Assembly: GCF_000002995.4 (NCBI RefSeq) | Contig: NW_025062479.1 | Coordinates: 10,831,721-10,895,720, forward strand | Length of the DNA: 64,000 bases | Direction of reading: 5' to 3' | DNA from: Brugia malayi | Taxonomy: Eukaryota > Nematoda > Chromadorea > Rhabditida > Onchocercidae | Shown here: positions 15,901 to 27,829 of the stretch, one piece after another | Layout of the letters: each line of letters opens with the position of its first letter | How positions within the stretch are numbered: position 1 is the stretch's first letter | Translations under genes and position numbers: made by a program | The notes under the pieces: generated by a model | Told to the model about the DNA's origin: nothing | Database searches by the model: none | What the model saw: the letters and a program-made list of their open reading frames with translations, nothing else

Positions 15901-16156
15901 CTGCCTACCTAACCTTTTCCTCGCTACAAATTTTTTCCTTCCCTCTTACTTCATTCTTACCTGAAAACCATTCTCATATCTAACTATACTTAGTAAGAAT
16001 ATATCGGTAATAATTAATTAATCTTTAATTTTGATAAAGTTTCAAATAAAACGAAAAAAAAAAACTTACATTTTGTTCTGGTGATCGTCGCCGTCGTTGA
16101 GATGGATGGTGAATACGAAAAACACGAAAACTAAGTGCCAAGGAGCGAAACTTCAT
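1443..16156 (-). CDS. tpa-1: Novel-type protein kinase C, delta/theta class; 5' part only (C2 domain), continues past left edge
   Basis: Four exons read in phase on the minus strand: 16156-16070 (29 codons), 3524-3299, 2743-2598 and 1545-1443, each with GT/AG borders. The C2 domain begins around residue 53 (TICRIKLLRP). It continues with DLHCAINVKERVEING, then EKRLIQKRKTIHPEWN, GRVLQIILLN, and CKGENATHVWINLKPAGR. These line up segment by segment with the PKC-delta/theta C2 (ALST.ERGKTLVQKKPT.YPEW, GRVIQIVL, CKKNNGKAEFWLDLQP). This family is activated by diacylglycerol and phorbol ester and is Ca2+-independent; its C2 is the non-Ca2+-binding type. The last exon ends in phase 1 at a GTTAGT donor. 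No C1 zinc finger or kinase exon is seen in 1-1442, so those parts lie beyond the window. Between exon 1 and the C2 is an acidic stretch (EEDDDDNN). Exon 1 (MKFRSLALSFRVFRIHHPSQ then an Arg run) is not conserved in the family and is 12.5 kb away, so the true start is the weakest part of the model. Confidence 0.82.
3564..3595. repeat. Poly(A) tract, about 32 nt
   Basis: An uninterrupted A run just upstream (in gene sense) of the PKC exon at 3524-3299. It is one of dozens of A/T homopolymers of 10-30 nt in the window. Confidence 0.95.
4233..4282. repeat. (TA)n microsatellite
   Basis: About 25 uninterrupted AT units lying in PKC intron 1. No flanking gene signal. Confidence 0.95.
6850..7260. 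repeat. Cryptically simple AAT/GAT/GTA-rich array
   Basis: About 400 bp built from interspersed ATAATAGTGATAACG-like words, that is, a scrambled mixture of trinucleotides (AAT, GAT, AGT) without a fixed period. Frames in it are hydrophobic or Asn/Asp low-complexity and are not credible genes. Confidence 0.8.
9926..10078. repeat. Compound CA/TA microsatellite with higher-order unit
   Basis: A (CA)n block is followed by about four copies of a 32-36 nt unit of the form ATACATATACACATACACAC plus a short TA run. The same module repeats at about 9957, 9987, 10020 and 10056 with varying TA length. The Cys/Val/Tyr and His/Thr reading frames across it are artefacts of the repeat. Confidence 0.93.
14220..14510. 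repeat. Degenerate AAT/ACA/GAT array
   Basis: About 290 bp of interspersed AAT, AAC and GAT words, with a short pure (AAT)n run near 14404-14424. It lies inside PKC intron 1 and has no coding signature. Confidence 0.8.
15256..15599. repeat. 86-bp tandem minisatellite, four near-identical copies
   Basis: Copies begin at 15256, 15342, 15428 and 15514 with the word AAATTTAGAAAATACGC and are almost identical. Diverged copies continue on both sides, about 15105-15255 and 15600-15725, recognisable by ATTTAGAAAATA, TATAGTTTTTGA and TATGTGA. The array sits about 470 bp downstream of PKC exon 1, inside its first intron. Confidence 0.95.
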
Positions 16157-16503
16157 TTTTTCTTTTTTCTTTTTTTTTTTTTTTTTTTTTGTTAAAATAA
16201 CGTTTGAAAGTTTTAAGCAGTAGTAGTTAAACCTTTTAGGTTAAATGTGTCAAAAAAAAAAACATTAAATTTTATAATTAATTAAAAACACATATATCTA
16301 TATAAACAGATACGATGTATTAATTCAATTATTTTCATTTATTTTCTTTCAAACAATATTTTAATTAAAAAATTTTTTTATTTTGAATTTATTCACTTTC
16401 AAAATTTGAATTTAATTCAAACATTAAATCTTTTCACAAATATTCCTTCTTGTTCTTTTTTTTATTTCTCCTGTATTTATTTTTTTTTTCTGCTTTTTTT
16501 TCT

Positions 16504-16534
<31 letters not shown>

Positions 16535-18286
16535 CAATCGTTTAATATTGATAATTTAGCTACTACCATTTTCTTATTTTGCGTTTTTTTTTTTTCGTTC
16601 TTTCCTGCAAAATTACATTTTGATGAATGTATTAAAATTCTAAACTAAATTTAATTATTCGATAATTTAACAAAAATAAGTGCTAATGACACGATTTGAA
16701 TTTACGGTAGTGATTTATCGCATAAAGCATAACAAATATAAACCAACAAAAGCAATTTGATTATTTCGTCATAAAATAACTTCCCAATTTTGGAAGAAAT
16801 GAGACAGAATATTTCAAAAAAATTTTTAAATATTATTTGTTTACGAGGAAATAAAGGAAGCATCAAAACAATAATTTCTCTCTAGCGGTCGTTTCATACC
16901 TTTTGCGATAAATATTAATAATAATAGTAATAAAGGCTGAAATCTTTTAGGAAATAATTAAATAACAAAAGCACTTCAAATTTGGATAAAAAAAGATTAA
17001 TTTTGAAATGTTATTTAAATGAAAATTTTTCATTTGAAAAAGGAAGAAAACACAAAGGGAAGTGGAAAGAGAGGAAGAAAAAAAACTTTTAGTAAGAAAA
17101 GACTTCATTAAAATGATATTTGCTATAATTTAAAAAAATAAAAGAAAAAAGTTATAAAGGATAGAGAAAAAAGCAAAAAAAGCGAGGGAAAAATTATAAT
17201 TTCAACAAATGATGTAGCAAAATGTTGAATGTTGGACTGCTGAAATAAAAGTAAAAAATGTTGATTATTTTAAAATTTTCTATAAAATATAGTTTAGAAT
17301 ATCGTCATATCATAATCTGTAAGCGAACATTCGAGAAGTTATATTTTTAAGGTTTGAAAATATCTCATTAAATGATATTATTATTACAATTATTGTCATA
17401 ATAATCATGATAATGATGATAACAATAATAAATATTATTGTTACTATAAGCATCATTATTCTCGTTTCTAGAGGACTAATTTTAAATAATGTTAAGTAAG
17501 AAAAAAGTACGCGAAAAGGAAGGGTACGAATAGACTAATAAATAAATTAAAAATCGATCAATTATAAATGTAAATTAATGTTAGACGATTATTTGCTATT
17601 ATGTTTTACCATATAAATCATAAAAAACATTTGAACAATTAATTTATTATTATTATTATTATTATTTAACTCATGGTATTATATTGTAAAAATCCTTAAT
17701 CAATATATTAACAAAAAAAAAATTTACAAAATGAAAAATTTTTGTAAATTAAAAAATAAAGGTTCGCAATTAAACTGTTGATAAATAATAGGAAGGATAT
17801 ACCAGTTCAAAATAATTAAAAGCATGAAATAAAGTAAAAGAGAAATATACATACTTTCAAAAATTTTTTTTAAAATCCCCTGTTTCTCTTTTCTCCTCCC
17901 TCTCTCTCTCTCTCTCTCATTTTTCATCTCCCCCTTTTTGTTTAACTGTTTTCTTCTTCTTTCCTTCACTTGTTTTTTACTGCCTTTTTTTCTTTGAAAA
18001 AGAATCTTTACATTATCATCATGAAAGAGTAAGCAAATGAAAATGACGGAAGTGGAAAGTACATGCAAAAGCAATATGTAAATTACAAGGAAGCTAATTT
18101 ATAGATATATGGAAAAAAAAAATTTTTTTTTTTTAAATAAGTGCGAAAAAGAATGAAGAAAAAATGAAGAAATGAAATGAAAAATAAAGCAATAAGCATA
18201 ATTTCATTGACTAATGTCAACTCCATATCCTTTATCCATTTGAAAAGTATTACATAGATCTTCGTTTTTTTAAAGCCTTATCGTTA

Positions 18287-18425
18287 TTTACACATGTGAA
18301 CATTAACTTAATCTTTATCATTAACAACCATTGTTTACACATGTAAACATTAACTTATTCTTTGTCGAAACAACCTTAATTGCACATGTAAAGATTAATC
18401 CTTTATTGTTAACAAATTTACATAT
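18287..18425. repeat. Degenerate 45-47 bp tandem repeat, about three copies
   Basis: The word CACATGTGAACATTAACTTA and its variants recur at 18291, 18338 and 18383. Each is followed by a TTATCATTAACAAC-like stretch. Each copy contains the palindrome ACATGT. The copies have diverged by roughly a quarter by eye. Confidence 0.75.
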
Positions 18426-18514
18426 AAAAATTGAATTGTCATCAACAATTTTGTCCATTTTTTTCTTTATTATCTCATTAGTGCATACAGTAAAAGGAAT
18501 TTTAATAGTTACTG

Positions 18515-19155
18515 CTGTTATTACCACTACCATTATCACCACAACTACTAATAGCAAATCAACAACAACAGCAATAATAAAAATTACTATTGCTATTATC
18601 ACTGCTGCTACAGCTACCGCTACTACAATAACAGTTACTGCTGCTACCAATTTTTTATTGTTAGCAATCTTACATGTAAAACTTACATTATACTACTAAC
18701 AATCATTACAACAACAACTACTAACACTACTATTACTGCCATTTTTATTACAGTGTTAGTATAATGACCAGTAACAGTACAACTATAACAATAACTACTA
18801 TTACAAGCAGAACTGCAACACTACTACTACTGCCACATACTACAATAACAACTAATAGCTGATACATTAACTACAACTAGTAGTACTACTGGCCATTATT
18901 ACTATTAATACTACTACCACTACTATTGCTGCAACTACTACTACTATTGTTACGCATGGCAGTACAACTATTACTACAACAACAATTGTACTACCAGTAC
19001 TTGTATTACTGCTGCAATAATCACTACTATTAATAATATAACAATAGCAGCAAAAACAACAACTACAACAACAACTACTACTTTTAGAAAAACTATTATT
19101 ACAAAAACAATAACAACAATTACTACTATCACAACGAAAGCTCCTACTATTACTA
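18515..19155. repeat. Interspersed CTA/CAA/GTA trinucleotide array
   Basis: About 640 bp made largely of ACT, ACA, ACC, GCA and TTA triplets in mixed order. It stays open in several frames on both strands, giving Thr-rich peptides on the plus strand and Val/Ile-rich peptides on the minus strand. I read this as decayed trinucleotide repeat and not as a gene. Confidence 0.8.
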
Positions 19156-19157
19156 TT

Positions 19158-19205
19158 GACATAATGCTACCGAAACCTTTAAACTGGTTTCGGTAGCATT
19201 ATGTC
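19158..19205. repeat. Perfect 20-bp inverted repeat with 8-nt loop
   Basis: Left arm 19158-19177 begins GACATAATGCTACC. Right arm 19186-19205 is its exact reverse complement, and the loop is TTTAAACT. The arms are more GC-rich than the surroundings and contain no simple repeat. The hairpin lies between the triplet array and the small ORF at 19231. Confidence 0.95.
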
Positions 19206-19230
19206 CAACTATTGCATCACATAATCCAAT

Positions 19231-19407
19231 ATGCTATCAAGCAAAAAATTATTCTTAGTCATCGCTAGCTTACTTTTCTCAAGATTAGCAGCAACAACAC
19301 CAAGTGAATTTTCCCGCGACTCTTCATTTTACCCTCCTAATGCTCCTCCCTTTTCTCTCTTTCCTCCTCATTCCACAAATGCATATCAAAGCAAAAAAAA
19401 AAGATGA
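19231..19407 (+). CDS. Candidate small secreted peptide (58 aa), hypothetical
   Basis: A single open frame with an ATG at 19231 and TGA at 19405-19407. It has a classic signal-peptide layout: basic n-region MLSSKK, hydrophobic core LFLVIASLLF, and a small-residue end SRLAA with likely cleavage after residue 20 or 21. The predicted mature chain of about 37 residues is rich in Pro, Ser and Phe (SSFYPPNAPPFSLFPPHSTN) and ends in the basic cluster KKKR. There are no cysteines and no family I recognise. Its coding stretch is clearly richer in C and G than the flanks. Against it: no convincing trans-splice acceptor precedes the ATG, the terminal KKKR is encoded by an A run, and a chance ORF of this length is possible. 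Any function is unknown. Confidence 0.3.
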   Translation: MLSSKKLFLVIASLLFSRLAATTPSEFSRDSSFYPPNAPPFSLFPPHSTNAYQSKKKR

Positions 19408-22400
19408 ATAACAGGGATTTTTCCTGAGAGTTCATGAATTTTTGCTATGTAATAAAAATGAATACAATATTGTTATCATTATTAAATCATAAATAAAAAT
19501 GTGAAAAAATTAAAAGCAAAGAAATAAAAATAAAAAAAAGAAAAAGATAATACATAAATTATTCAATAACATTATTATGTGTGATTTCAAATCGATAAAA
19601 TTCTTTTTTCTTTTTTTTCCTCTTTTTATTCTCTCCTACTAATTGCTACGAATTGGATCGAATTTATGGTTTTAAATTGAGAATTAAGAGGGAAAATTTG
19701 GTTTAAAAAAAAAAAAATGTGATAAAAAGGATAATTTAGTCGATATAATTAAAAAGTATAAATAACACTATATTTGAAAATATCATTTGACTTATTATTA
19801 ACGCTGGAATATATCAAATAGTTTTAAGATAAATATTAAAATGGAAAAGAAAAAAGAAGGTGAAAGATAGAGTTGAAGTGATGGAGGCAAAATTTTGATA
19901 GGAAAAGAAAAGGACAATATTCATTAAAATTTGAGCTGCAAAATTAAATTTTTAATATCTCAAAGCAAAAAAGAACATATTATTTTTTAAATGAATAATT
20001 TCTACTAAAATTTTGTTGAATTATTTTTGAAATTTTCTCATAATTTAAAAATTGGGAGGAAAGAAACTTTTTTTTTTGTACGCCTCTTAAGTAAATGCAT
20101 TTTGGTTATAGCAAAAGTATTTAAGTCAATAATGCTTATTTTAGTAAAATGAAAAGTGCAATATATCCAGAAGATTATTCACAGTGAATGTTATTTATTA
20201 TATTTTTTTAAAACCGATTCGAAATTATTTAAGTTTTAGCCAAAAAGATTGAAGAAAAAAACAAGCAAACACAAAAGAAGCAATAGGTATTGTTGGAAAG
20301 AAAGAAAAAAAGTTACAAAAATTAGATAAGAGAAAAAAGTCAAATTTATAATTTTGATTATTTTTTTAATACTGAAAAAAAAAAATTTTTTTTAAACTTT
20401 TTGGTATTGCAGTAACGAAGGACACAGAATAAAAGTTGTGGTAATAAATGGTTCGTGACAAGAAATGATGGCAAAAGATAAACCGAAAAATTCTTAGAGC
20501 AGAAAAAAAAAATATGGAAAAAAATTTCATAGCCAAAGTTGAATGATATATTTGAAAATGTGAATGAAGTAAGTTTGATAAATTTCTAATAGCTAAAATG
20601 AAAATCCATCTCATTAATTCATTAATGTTTAATAAATTAATGTAGTATTTAATAAACCAGTGAAAAGAAAATTACTCAATTTTTTTTTCAAAAATAAAAA
20701 AAAAAAATTGAGAAAAAGGAAAAAACGAGAAGGTGAGAAAAAAAGAAAGCAAGATGAAAGAGGGAAAAAGTGAGATTATAATCTTTAATAGATTTATTAT
20801 GATAAAAATTGCATTTTTTTCTATGCATCAACTTTTTTTTTGAAAAAGGTTTTAAAATTTTGGATAAGTTTCATTAAAGAAAAAAATGCTTATTTTCATT
20901 TCATTTCAATGATTATTATAGCTATGAACAACTTATTTTTTTATTTTTTTTTAAAGATAAAAATGCATTTGGCATATCTTTTTTTGCTAAAAAAAATGAA
21001 AAATTTTTGAAGTTTGAAGTTCTTATTTCAAACTAATACACATATATAGCACATATGAAAAACATAATTTATTTCTTTACAAGTTTTTATTTTTTAGTTT
21101 TCTTTTTCTGTTTTATTGTTCTAATAAATTCTGTCTAGTTTTTTTTTTTTTTAATTTTTAATACAAAAAGTTTTATTTTTCTTTTAATATAATTTTAGAA
21201 AATCTAAATTGTTTTTTATCACTTTTTTCTGTTTTAATTTATGTATTTTTAAAAATTATAATTATGATGATTAGATAGCAATTTATAAATTTTCTAAAAA
21301 AATTTTTATTCAACAATTTCCGAGTTACAGAAAACTTTTTTTATCTTACAACCTTCAAATTCACTTATATTAATTTGAATGAACAGTGGTAGTAGCAGCA
21401 TATAATAAAAATGTTAAGTGTAAATTGATATTGCAGGTGTTTCTTCTCTCTTTAAAGTTTTAAATATAATACAATTATCAAAATACTTGGAGAAAAAAAC
21501 AGAAAACAAAAAAATTTATAATTTAATTATTAACAGTTTCATATAATTTACTTTTGCTTTATAATACCATAACTTTTCATATGCATAATTCGTTTTTTTT
21601 TTTTTCTTTTTTCTTTTGTTAAGTAATAATTTTTCATTAATTTCATGTTTACATTTCCAATATGTAACTCAAGAAAATTTGCAATGAAACTATTAATTCA
21701 AAAAAAAGAAAAATTTGACTTATTTTTTTCATTTTTCATATTAATAATGTAATTATATTCGATTGAAATATAACTTTATAATTTTATTAATAAGAAAAAG
21801 TTTTTAAGGAAAAAATTAAAATTTAAAGGCACAAAAGAATAAATAGCCTATAAAAATATTGTGGTGGAATTTAACTTTTAATAAATTCCATCATATGATG
21901 CAATTTATTAAAAGAGTACCATTTCTTTCGAAAGGAATAACAAAAAAAAAAAAAAAAAAGTTATTGAATAATATGATGAAAAAAAATTTTATAAAACAGG
22001 TATTTTGAATTTTTTTTTACATTATTTTCTCCCTCATTCATTTCTTCCCTTCCCTTTTTATCCATTTTTTTTTTTATTTTTGTTTTCTCCTTCTTGTTTA
22101 ATTTCATTATCTTATTTCCGTTTTAATAGATAAAAATTATACGCAAAAGAAAATATTCGAAAAAAAAGTTTTTTTTTTTTTTTTTTTTCATTTACTTTTT
22201 TTATACAAATCCGTTGAAAAGAAAAATGAAAATTAAAAAAATTAAGAATAAGAATTAAATTGAAATAACTGGAAGAACAACAAAAATTATGGTCAAAATA
22301 GAACAAGAAACTAAATAAGGAACTTAAAAGTGTTATATTAGCAAAGATAGAAATTATAAAAAATGATAAATAAACAGACGTAAATTTAAGGGTTAATTGA

Positions 22401-24191
22401 GAATAAAATTGATAATATATATGATAGATATCAAAATTTGTGTAACTATACTTAACCATTTTATTCGCTGACTTCATTAAACTTCTCAATGTAAATTTTA
22501 GGATTTATTTAAAATTTCCTTCTTCTTAAATCTTTCAACATTGGATTTATTAATTTCAGATTTAAGCCTTTCAGTCGCTCAAGTAACTGAAAATATTTTT
22601 ATTTGAAAAAAATCTTTCAAAATTTTTTTATCCCTAAATTTTTTTGTTTATACTGCACCTAACAATAACATTGTTTTATATATATATATTTTGAAAAAAG
22701 AAAAACTTTGCAATCTTTCATTTTAAACATACTTCAAAAAAAGTGAAAAACTTGAATGAAATGAAACGAAGACATTCATTTTTCCCAATTTTAATTCTCA
22801 TATATTTGAAATAATAAAATAATTCTTTTGTCATTTCAAATTATTTTAAACTCTACTCAAAAAGCAAAAATTTACAAATTTTTTAAATTAAAATCTTTTG
22901 AATGAAAATATCAAAAACGAAAATTTTTTTCATGGCAAAAAAACCTTTTAATGCTGTGGTTTAGAAGTGAACGAGCAAAAAAAAAAAAAAAAAACAAACA
23001 AACAAACAAACAAATTGTTACATACATATCGTATAAAATGAAAGCAAAAAAATTATTGCTGCTTAATAATCAAATAAAACAGACGATTAACTAATTAATT
23101 AATTTAACAAAAAAATAAATAATTATATTTCTATTTTTTTCTCATTTAAGTATATCAAAATTTTACCGCTTCCGCTGTATTTTCCATAAACTTAATGGAT
23201 AAAACTGGAAAATTTTTCATTTAATTTATTTTTATGGCACTTTTTATTGTTGCTTTTATTTTATCAGTGTTCATTTTCATTTCATATAGGAATGAAATTC
23301 TGGAATCATTAAAGCACAGTTGTTTCTCTTATTGTAATCAGCTTAATATGCATTATCATTATTTTCATCATCATCATCAGTTCGTCCAGAAAACGATTAT
23401 TTAATTTCCAACAAATGAAATAATTTAGGGGCAGATAATAGCAAAAACAAATCAGGGAGTGTTGTTAATTTAAATGATGGGAAAAAATTTTTCTTCAGCA
23501 TAAATCTAAATTTTCATTTAAAATATTCCTCGTTCGTTTTTATTTATTTATTTTTTGTTTTTATTTTTCCTTTTTTTTTTTAAATTTTGGAATAATTTGA
23601 ATTAAATTTGATTAGCTTGAATTATTTCATTTGCAAAAAAAAAAATATTTGCAAATATTCCATATTTTAGTTGAAAGACTTTTGATTTTATTTTACAAAG
23701 ATTTGGCCAAAAATTTTTACAATAAATTATTCTAACAAAATAAGTAAATCGCATTAAAAAATAATTTTAAATTTCAATCTTAAAAAAATCAATCACATTT
23801 ACTTTAATTATTTAATGATGGTTGTAATTAATTACAATGCAATGATATATGCAGTAGATTATTTCTGAGTCTACATTAGTTAGCTTTTAATAACTCAATT
23901 TTTCAGAATATTCAAAAAATGATTATCATTTCAAATATTTGATAGTTAATTTAACATTTTGAATAATGATTTTTTTCTACCATTCCTGTTTTAATTTAGA
24001 GCGGAAAAAATGAAAATATATGCATTCAAACATTTGAAATATTCTAATGCATCAAATAATTTATGATTTTAATAAGCAGTTATTAATTTATATCAAATGT
24101 AGAAAAAAACTAAATTTCAAAAAATAAAAATTAAATGGATGTTAATACAGCTTCTTGATATAATTAAGACTAACCATTATGCACTAACATT

Positions 24192-24302
24192 TAATTTCTT
24201 TTATAAGTTTCAATGATGAGTTGTGATAATTTCTTTTATAAGTTTCAATGATGAGTTGTGATAATTTCTTTTATAAGTTTCAATGATGAGTTGTGATAAT
24301 TT
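24192..24302. repeat. 35-bp tandem repeat, 3.2 copies
   Basis: The unit TAATTTCTTTTATAAGTTTC plus AATGATGAGTTGTGA is repeated without visible mismatch starting at 24192, 24227 and 24262. Confidence 0.95.
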
Positions 24303-26057
24303 GGAAATTTATTTGCAAAATATAAAAAATAACATAAAATATTACAGGTTTAATCATAAAATTAAATTGTTTAAGACTGTCAATAACGTGTTTTTGATAT
24401 TATCATCATTGTTGTTTCATTATTATTTCTATTACTTTTATTATTATTATTATTATTACTACATTGATACTAAATTAATATACATAATGCATGGATAGAA
24501 GTGAATATTGTTTAATTTATTAATAATACTAATGAGGATTTAATAAAAACTCTAATTAGTTTTGATTATTGTCATTATAGAAACACCTTCTTAACAAATT
24601 TATGAAAAAAAAAAACAGCAATGATTCTTTAGTTAATAAATATCAGAAATTTAGAGTTTATAAAATTTTGAAACTACAAATCTTTGTATCAAGACATTTC
24701 AATTCTAAACAAAAATATCAAAATCTACTGATTGCATTTTGAGGAAATGACGTAATTAGAGGGAATGAATGAACTGTTATGAGATTTCGTAATCAACTTA
24801 GTTCTTTTTCATGGAAATTATTTTTTTTCTTTTAACATAAATAAAACAAATTCATTTCTGCACCATCCTTTTTCTAATTAATGATCATAATTAAACATTT
24901 ATTACTTTAATACTTTATAATTTTCAAAATTTTTTGTGCAAAGAAACTTAATATGAAATTCAATGAATAAATAATTTTTTTATGAGAATTACTTTTTTAA
25001 CACAAACAGATAATCAGATGTGTAAGTAAATATGTATACACATAATTACGATAATTTAAAATGTCATTAAAAGGAAAAAAAGAAACTTCAAAAAAAAAAA
25101 AAAACATGAAAAAAAAAGGAATAACAACAAAGATCAGAAACTGATTGATGTCAATGATTACTTTTTATCAATTCTATTTTAGTGGAATAAATTACATTAT
25201 GTGGTATAATAGCTTCTAAATCAATAAATCTAATTATTATCACGTTACTAATAAGTAAGAAATAAACGTAGCAACGTGTAACGTTAGCATATGTTTATAT
25301 TTATGCTTGTAAATTCAAAAAACTTCTGAAAAATTTCTAAATTCCTCTGAGAAATATTAATTACTCAAAACCAACATTCTTAAAATTGTTTATTCAATAA
25401 ATCAAAATAGTTCACTTATGGTTCCACTTTCTTTTTTCTTTTTCCTTTTGATTCCAAACTCTAACATTTTGAAATTTCTAACATTTTAAGATTTTATATA
25501 TGATTATATGCAATTAATAATAAAATTGAACATTGATAATTTTGCTGTATGTTAATATACACATAAAAATGAGTGAAAATGATAAAAATCAAATTGTTAA
25601 AATAGTTTATGAAATATAAATGGTTGAATGTTTTTCAAGCTGTTCTAGTGAAAATATTAATTATAAATAATTTATTTAATAAATATGTATATACATATAC
25701 AAAAAATAACAGACTATATTTTCATTTATAACTTCTTAACACAATGATAGCAATCATTAAAAATATGAAAAAAAAATGGGAAGAAAAAAAAGAATTACCG
25801 AAAGAAACATATTACGTTGTTAAAATTTATAATCAGGAAAAAAGGAAATTACTAAGAGACGTATTATTAATCAATCACACCAATTGAAATTCATGATCCG
25901 AAAAAAAAAAAAAAAAAAAAAGAATTACTAGGAAACGTTATTACTTAATGACATCAATCAGAATTGATAATTTGAAAAAAAGAAAATACTAAAAGACATT
26001 TATCACTTTTTCACTATATCAATCATAATCGTTCAAATGATCGATACTGTTTATCTG

Positions 26058-26099
26058 ATGCAATTATAAACCATTGAAATTATTATTTTATAATTGCAT
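26058..26099. repeat. 13-bp inverted repeat
   Basis: ATGCAATTATAAA at 26058-26070 and its exact reverse complement at 26087-26099, with a 16-nt loop. It is AT-rich, so chance is a real possibility. Confidence 0.8.
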
Positions 26100-27751
26100 T
26101 AGTTATGTATTAAAATAAAAAGTCTGATAAAGAAGGTTTATTATCATAAAGTGATTGCGGAAAGAAATTACCATTCCTTTTTCGTGCTGATAATTTAATA
26201 AATTATTTCTCTGTATTTGGTTGAAATTTTATCTATTTCATATTTTTTCAATATTTAACTATAATTAGCTATTTCAATAATACAAAATAATACAATTTGT
26301 AAATTTATTCAAGTTATCATTATTATTTTTTATTAACTTTTTTTTTTTTTAATTTATCATTTATCTCTCATAATCATTCATTATTCATTAGTGATTTTTT
26401 TTTTTCTTTTTTGATTTTTCATATTAATTTTTCTTCACGACAATACATTTATTGGATTTGAATTTATTAAATTATTATTATTATATTGTTATTATCATTA
26501 ATTACTACCATGAACTATTTACTTAGCCATTTATACCACTCAGCCAAATTTTAATCATTAACCTAATTAACATAAAAATATTGCTTCAAAAAATGTTGTA
26601 ACTAAATTGGATGTAATTTTTGAACTTTCCCAAGGAAATTTTTTTTACCAAAAACAGAATAAGTTAATATTATTATTTTTAAACCCAAAAGTTTATACTA
26701 TTATTTTTCTAGTTTAATTTGAATTCATTTCTCTACTCCAATGAATGCATGAATGAACTGAATAATAATAGAGAATTTATAATTTGAAATTTATTCAACT
26801 CTCACATTTACTTTTCTATCTTTTCCAGCTTCCTTCCTCTTTCTCTCGTTTTCTTCAGTGTTTATTTGATAATAAATAAAATCAATTTTAAATTAAATCA
26901 ATTTATTGTAAATAAATTGAAGATCTTTTCAATGTAATTTTTTTTTTCTTTAAATTAATTTTCTTATCGTATTTTGTCATATATATGCATTTTACTTTCG
27001 TATGTGTTACACATTACTACATGACATGAAATATTTTGACGTATTTCTTTTACAATAGAATATAAGCACAGATTAAGTTACCAGGTAAATTTGATTGTTG
27101 CAGATGCTAACATTTTTAAGATTGTTAGAAAATGATAGTTCCATATATAATTACTGGAGAAATTAGAAAGTGAATGCTAAAGTTCACTTATTAGGCTCTT
27201 TTTTGAAAGTTTAGAACTAATATCAATAGTGATTAACTTGCTAAAATACATTTCTTTAAGTTTAAAACTGACACTAAAGATACCTGTTGTTTTCCATTTT
27301 AACATTTAGTATATCAAAAAACAAAATAAGTGAGCCGAATTTTCAATCCAATAAATTATAATTTAGAATTTTTCAAATGCAATATATTTCCTTTTATTAG
27401 ATATTCTAAATTTTAATCGCCATTATATGCTGATTGAAAAGTCTTAAATTTTCAAATAATTCTGGAAGAGTTTTAAAAATCACTTTAAACCAATTTTTAC
27501 TTCAATAAAAGAAAAATTACCCCAACTAAGTGATATTTCAGTCACAAATTTTTTTTTAAAAAAAAAAATTAGGAAAATTTTATTAACCATTCATCTCATC
27601 TTATATATATTGAATGGAAATCAGTATACAGAATATAAAAATTTATTGGCTCTCTGAAATGGTAAGGGCATAATGCTGTGGTGCTTGTATACAAGCAAGC
27701 ACTTATATGTAGTATTAAAGAAAAAATTCAATTTTTCAACAAAAAAACCAA

Positions 27752-27829
27752 CTTATGGATATGTAAGCGTAGCACTTATATAAGCATAAATACTTATATA
27801 AGCACAAACGCTCAGCATATATCCATAAG
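27752..27829. other. Imperfect 78-nt foldback, pre-miRNA-like
   Basis: The outer 11 nt CTTATGGATAT pair with ATATCCATAAG. An inner block AGCGT pairs with ACGCT, and CTTATATAAG near the apex pairs with its partner copy. Small bulges separate the blocks. The overall shape is a stem of about 33 nt per arm with a short AT loop, similar in size to metazoan miRNA precursors. There is no sequence match to a known miRNA that I can name. Confidence 0.35.

Larger units (their letters stand above)
3525..16069 (-). other. Giant first intron of the PKC gene (about 12.5 kb)
   Basis: No exon could be supported between the PKC exons at 3524 and 16070. The stretch holds a poly(A) run (3564-3595), a (TA)n run (4233-4282), degenerate AAT/GAT arrays (about 6850-7260 and 14220-14510), a compound CA/TA array (9926-10078), a field of GTAC/ACGT-bearing degenerate repeats (about 11520-12360) and an 86-bp minisatellite near its 5' end. 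Open frames here are low-complexity and lack splice context. The intron assignment depends on exon 1 at 16156-16070 being real. If it is not, this is mostly 5' intergenic DNA. Confidence 0.5.

Noticed and set aside
17724..18074. 116-aa minus-strand ORF with an Arg/Glu-rich middle
   Set aside because: The charged part is a (CT)n pyrimidine tract read in reverse; the rest is AT-rich hydrophobic filler and no homology is recognisable.
18321..18699. Overlapping 109-aa and 122-aa ORFs on opposite strands
   Set aside because: They coincide with the ACT/ACA triplet array, are low-complexity and have no splice or family support.
22112..22489. 125-aa minus-strand ORF
   Set aside because: Phe/Ile/Ser/Tyr/Lys low-complexity frame containing a poly-Lys stretch from a T run; no motif or exon neighbours.
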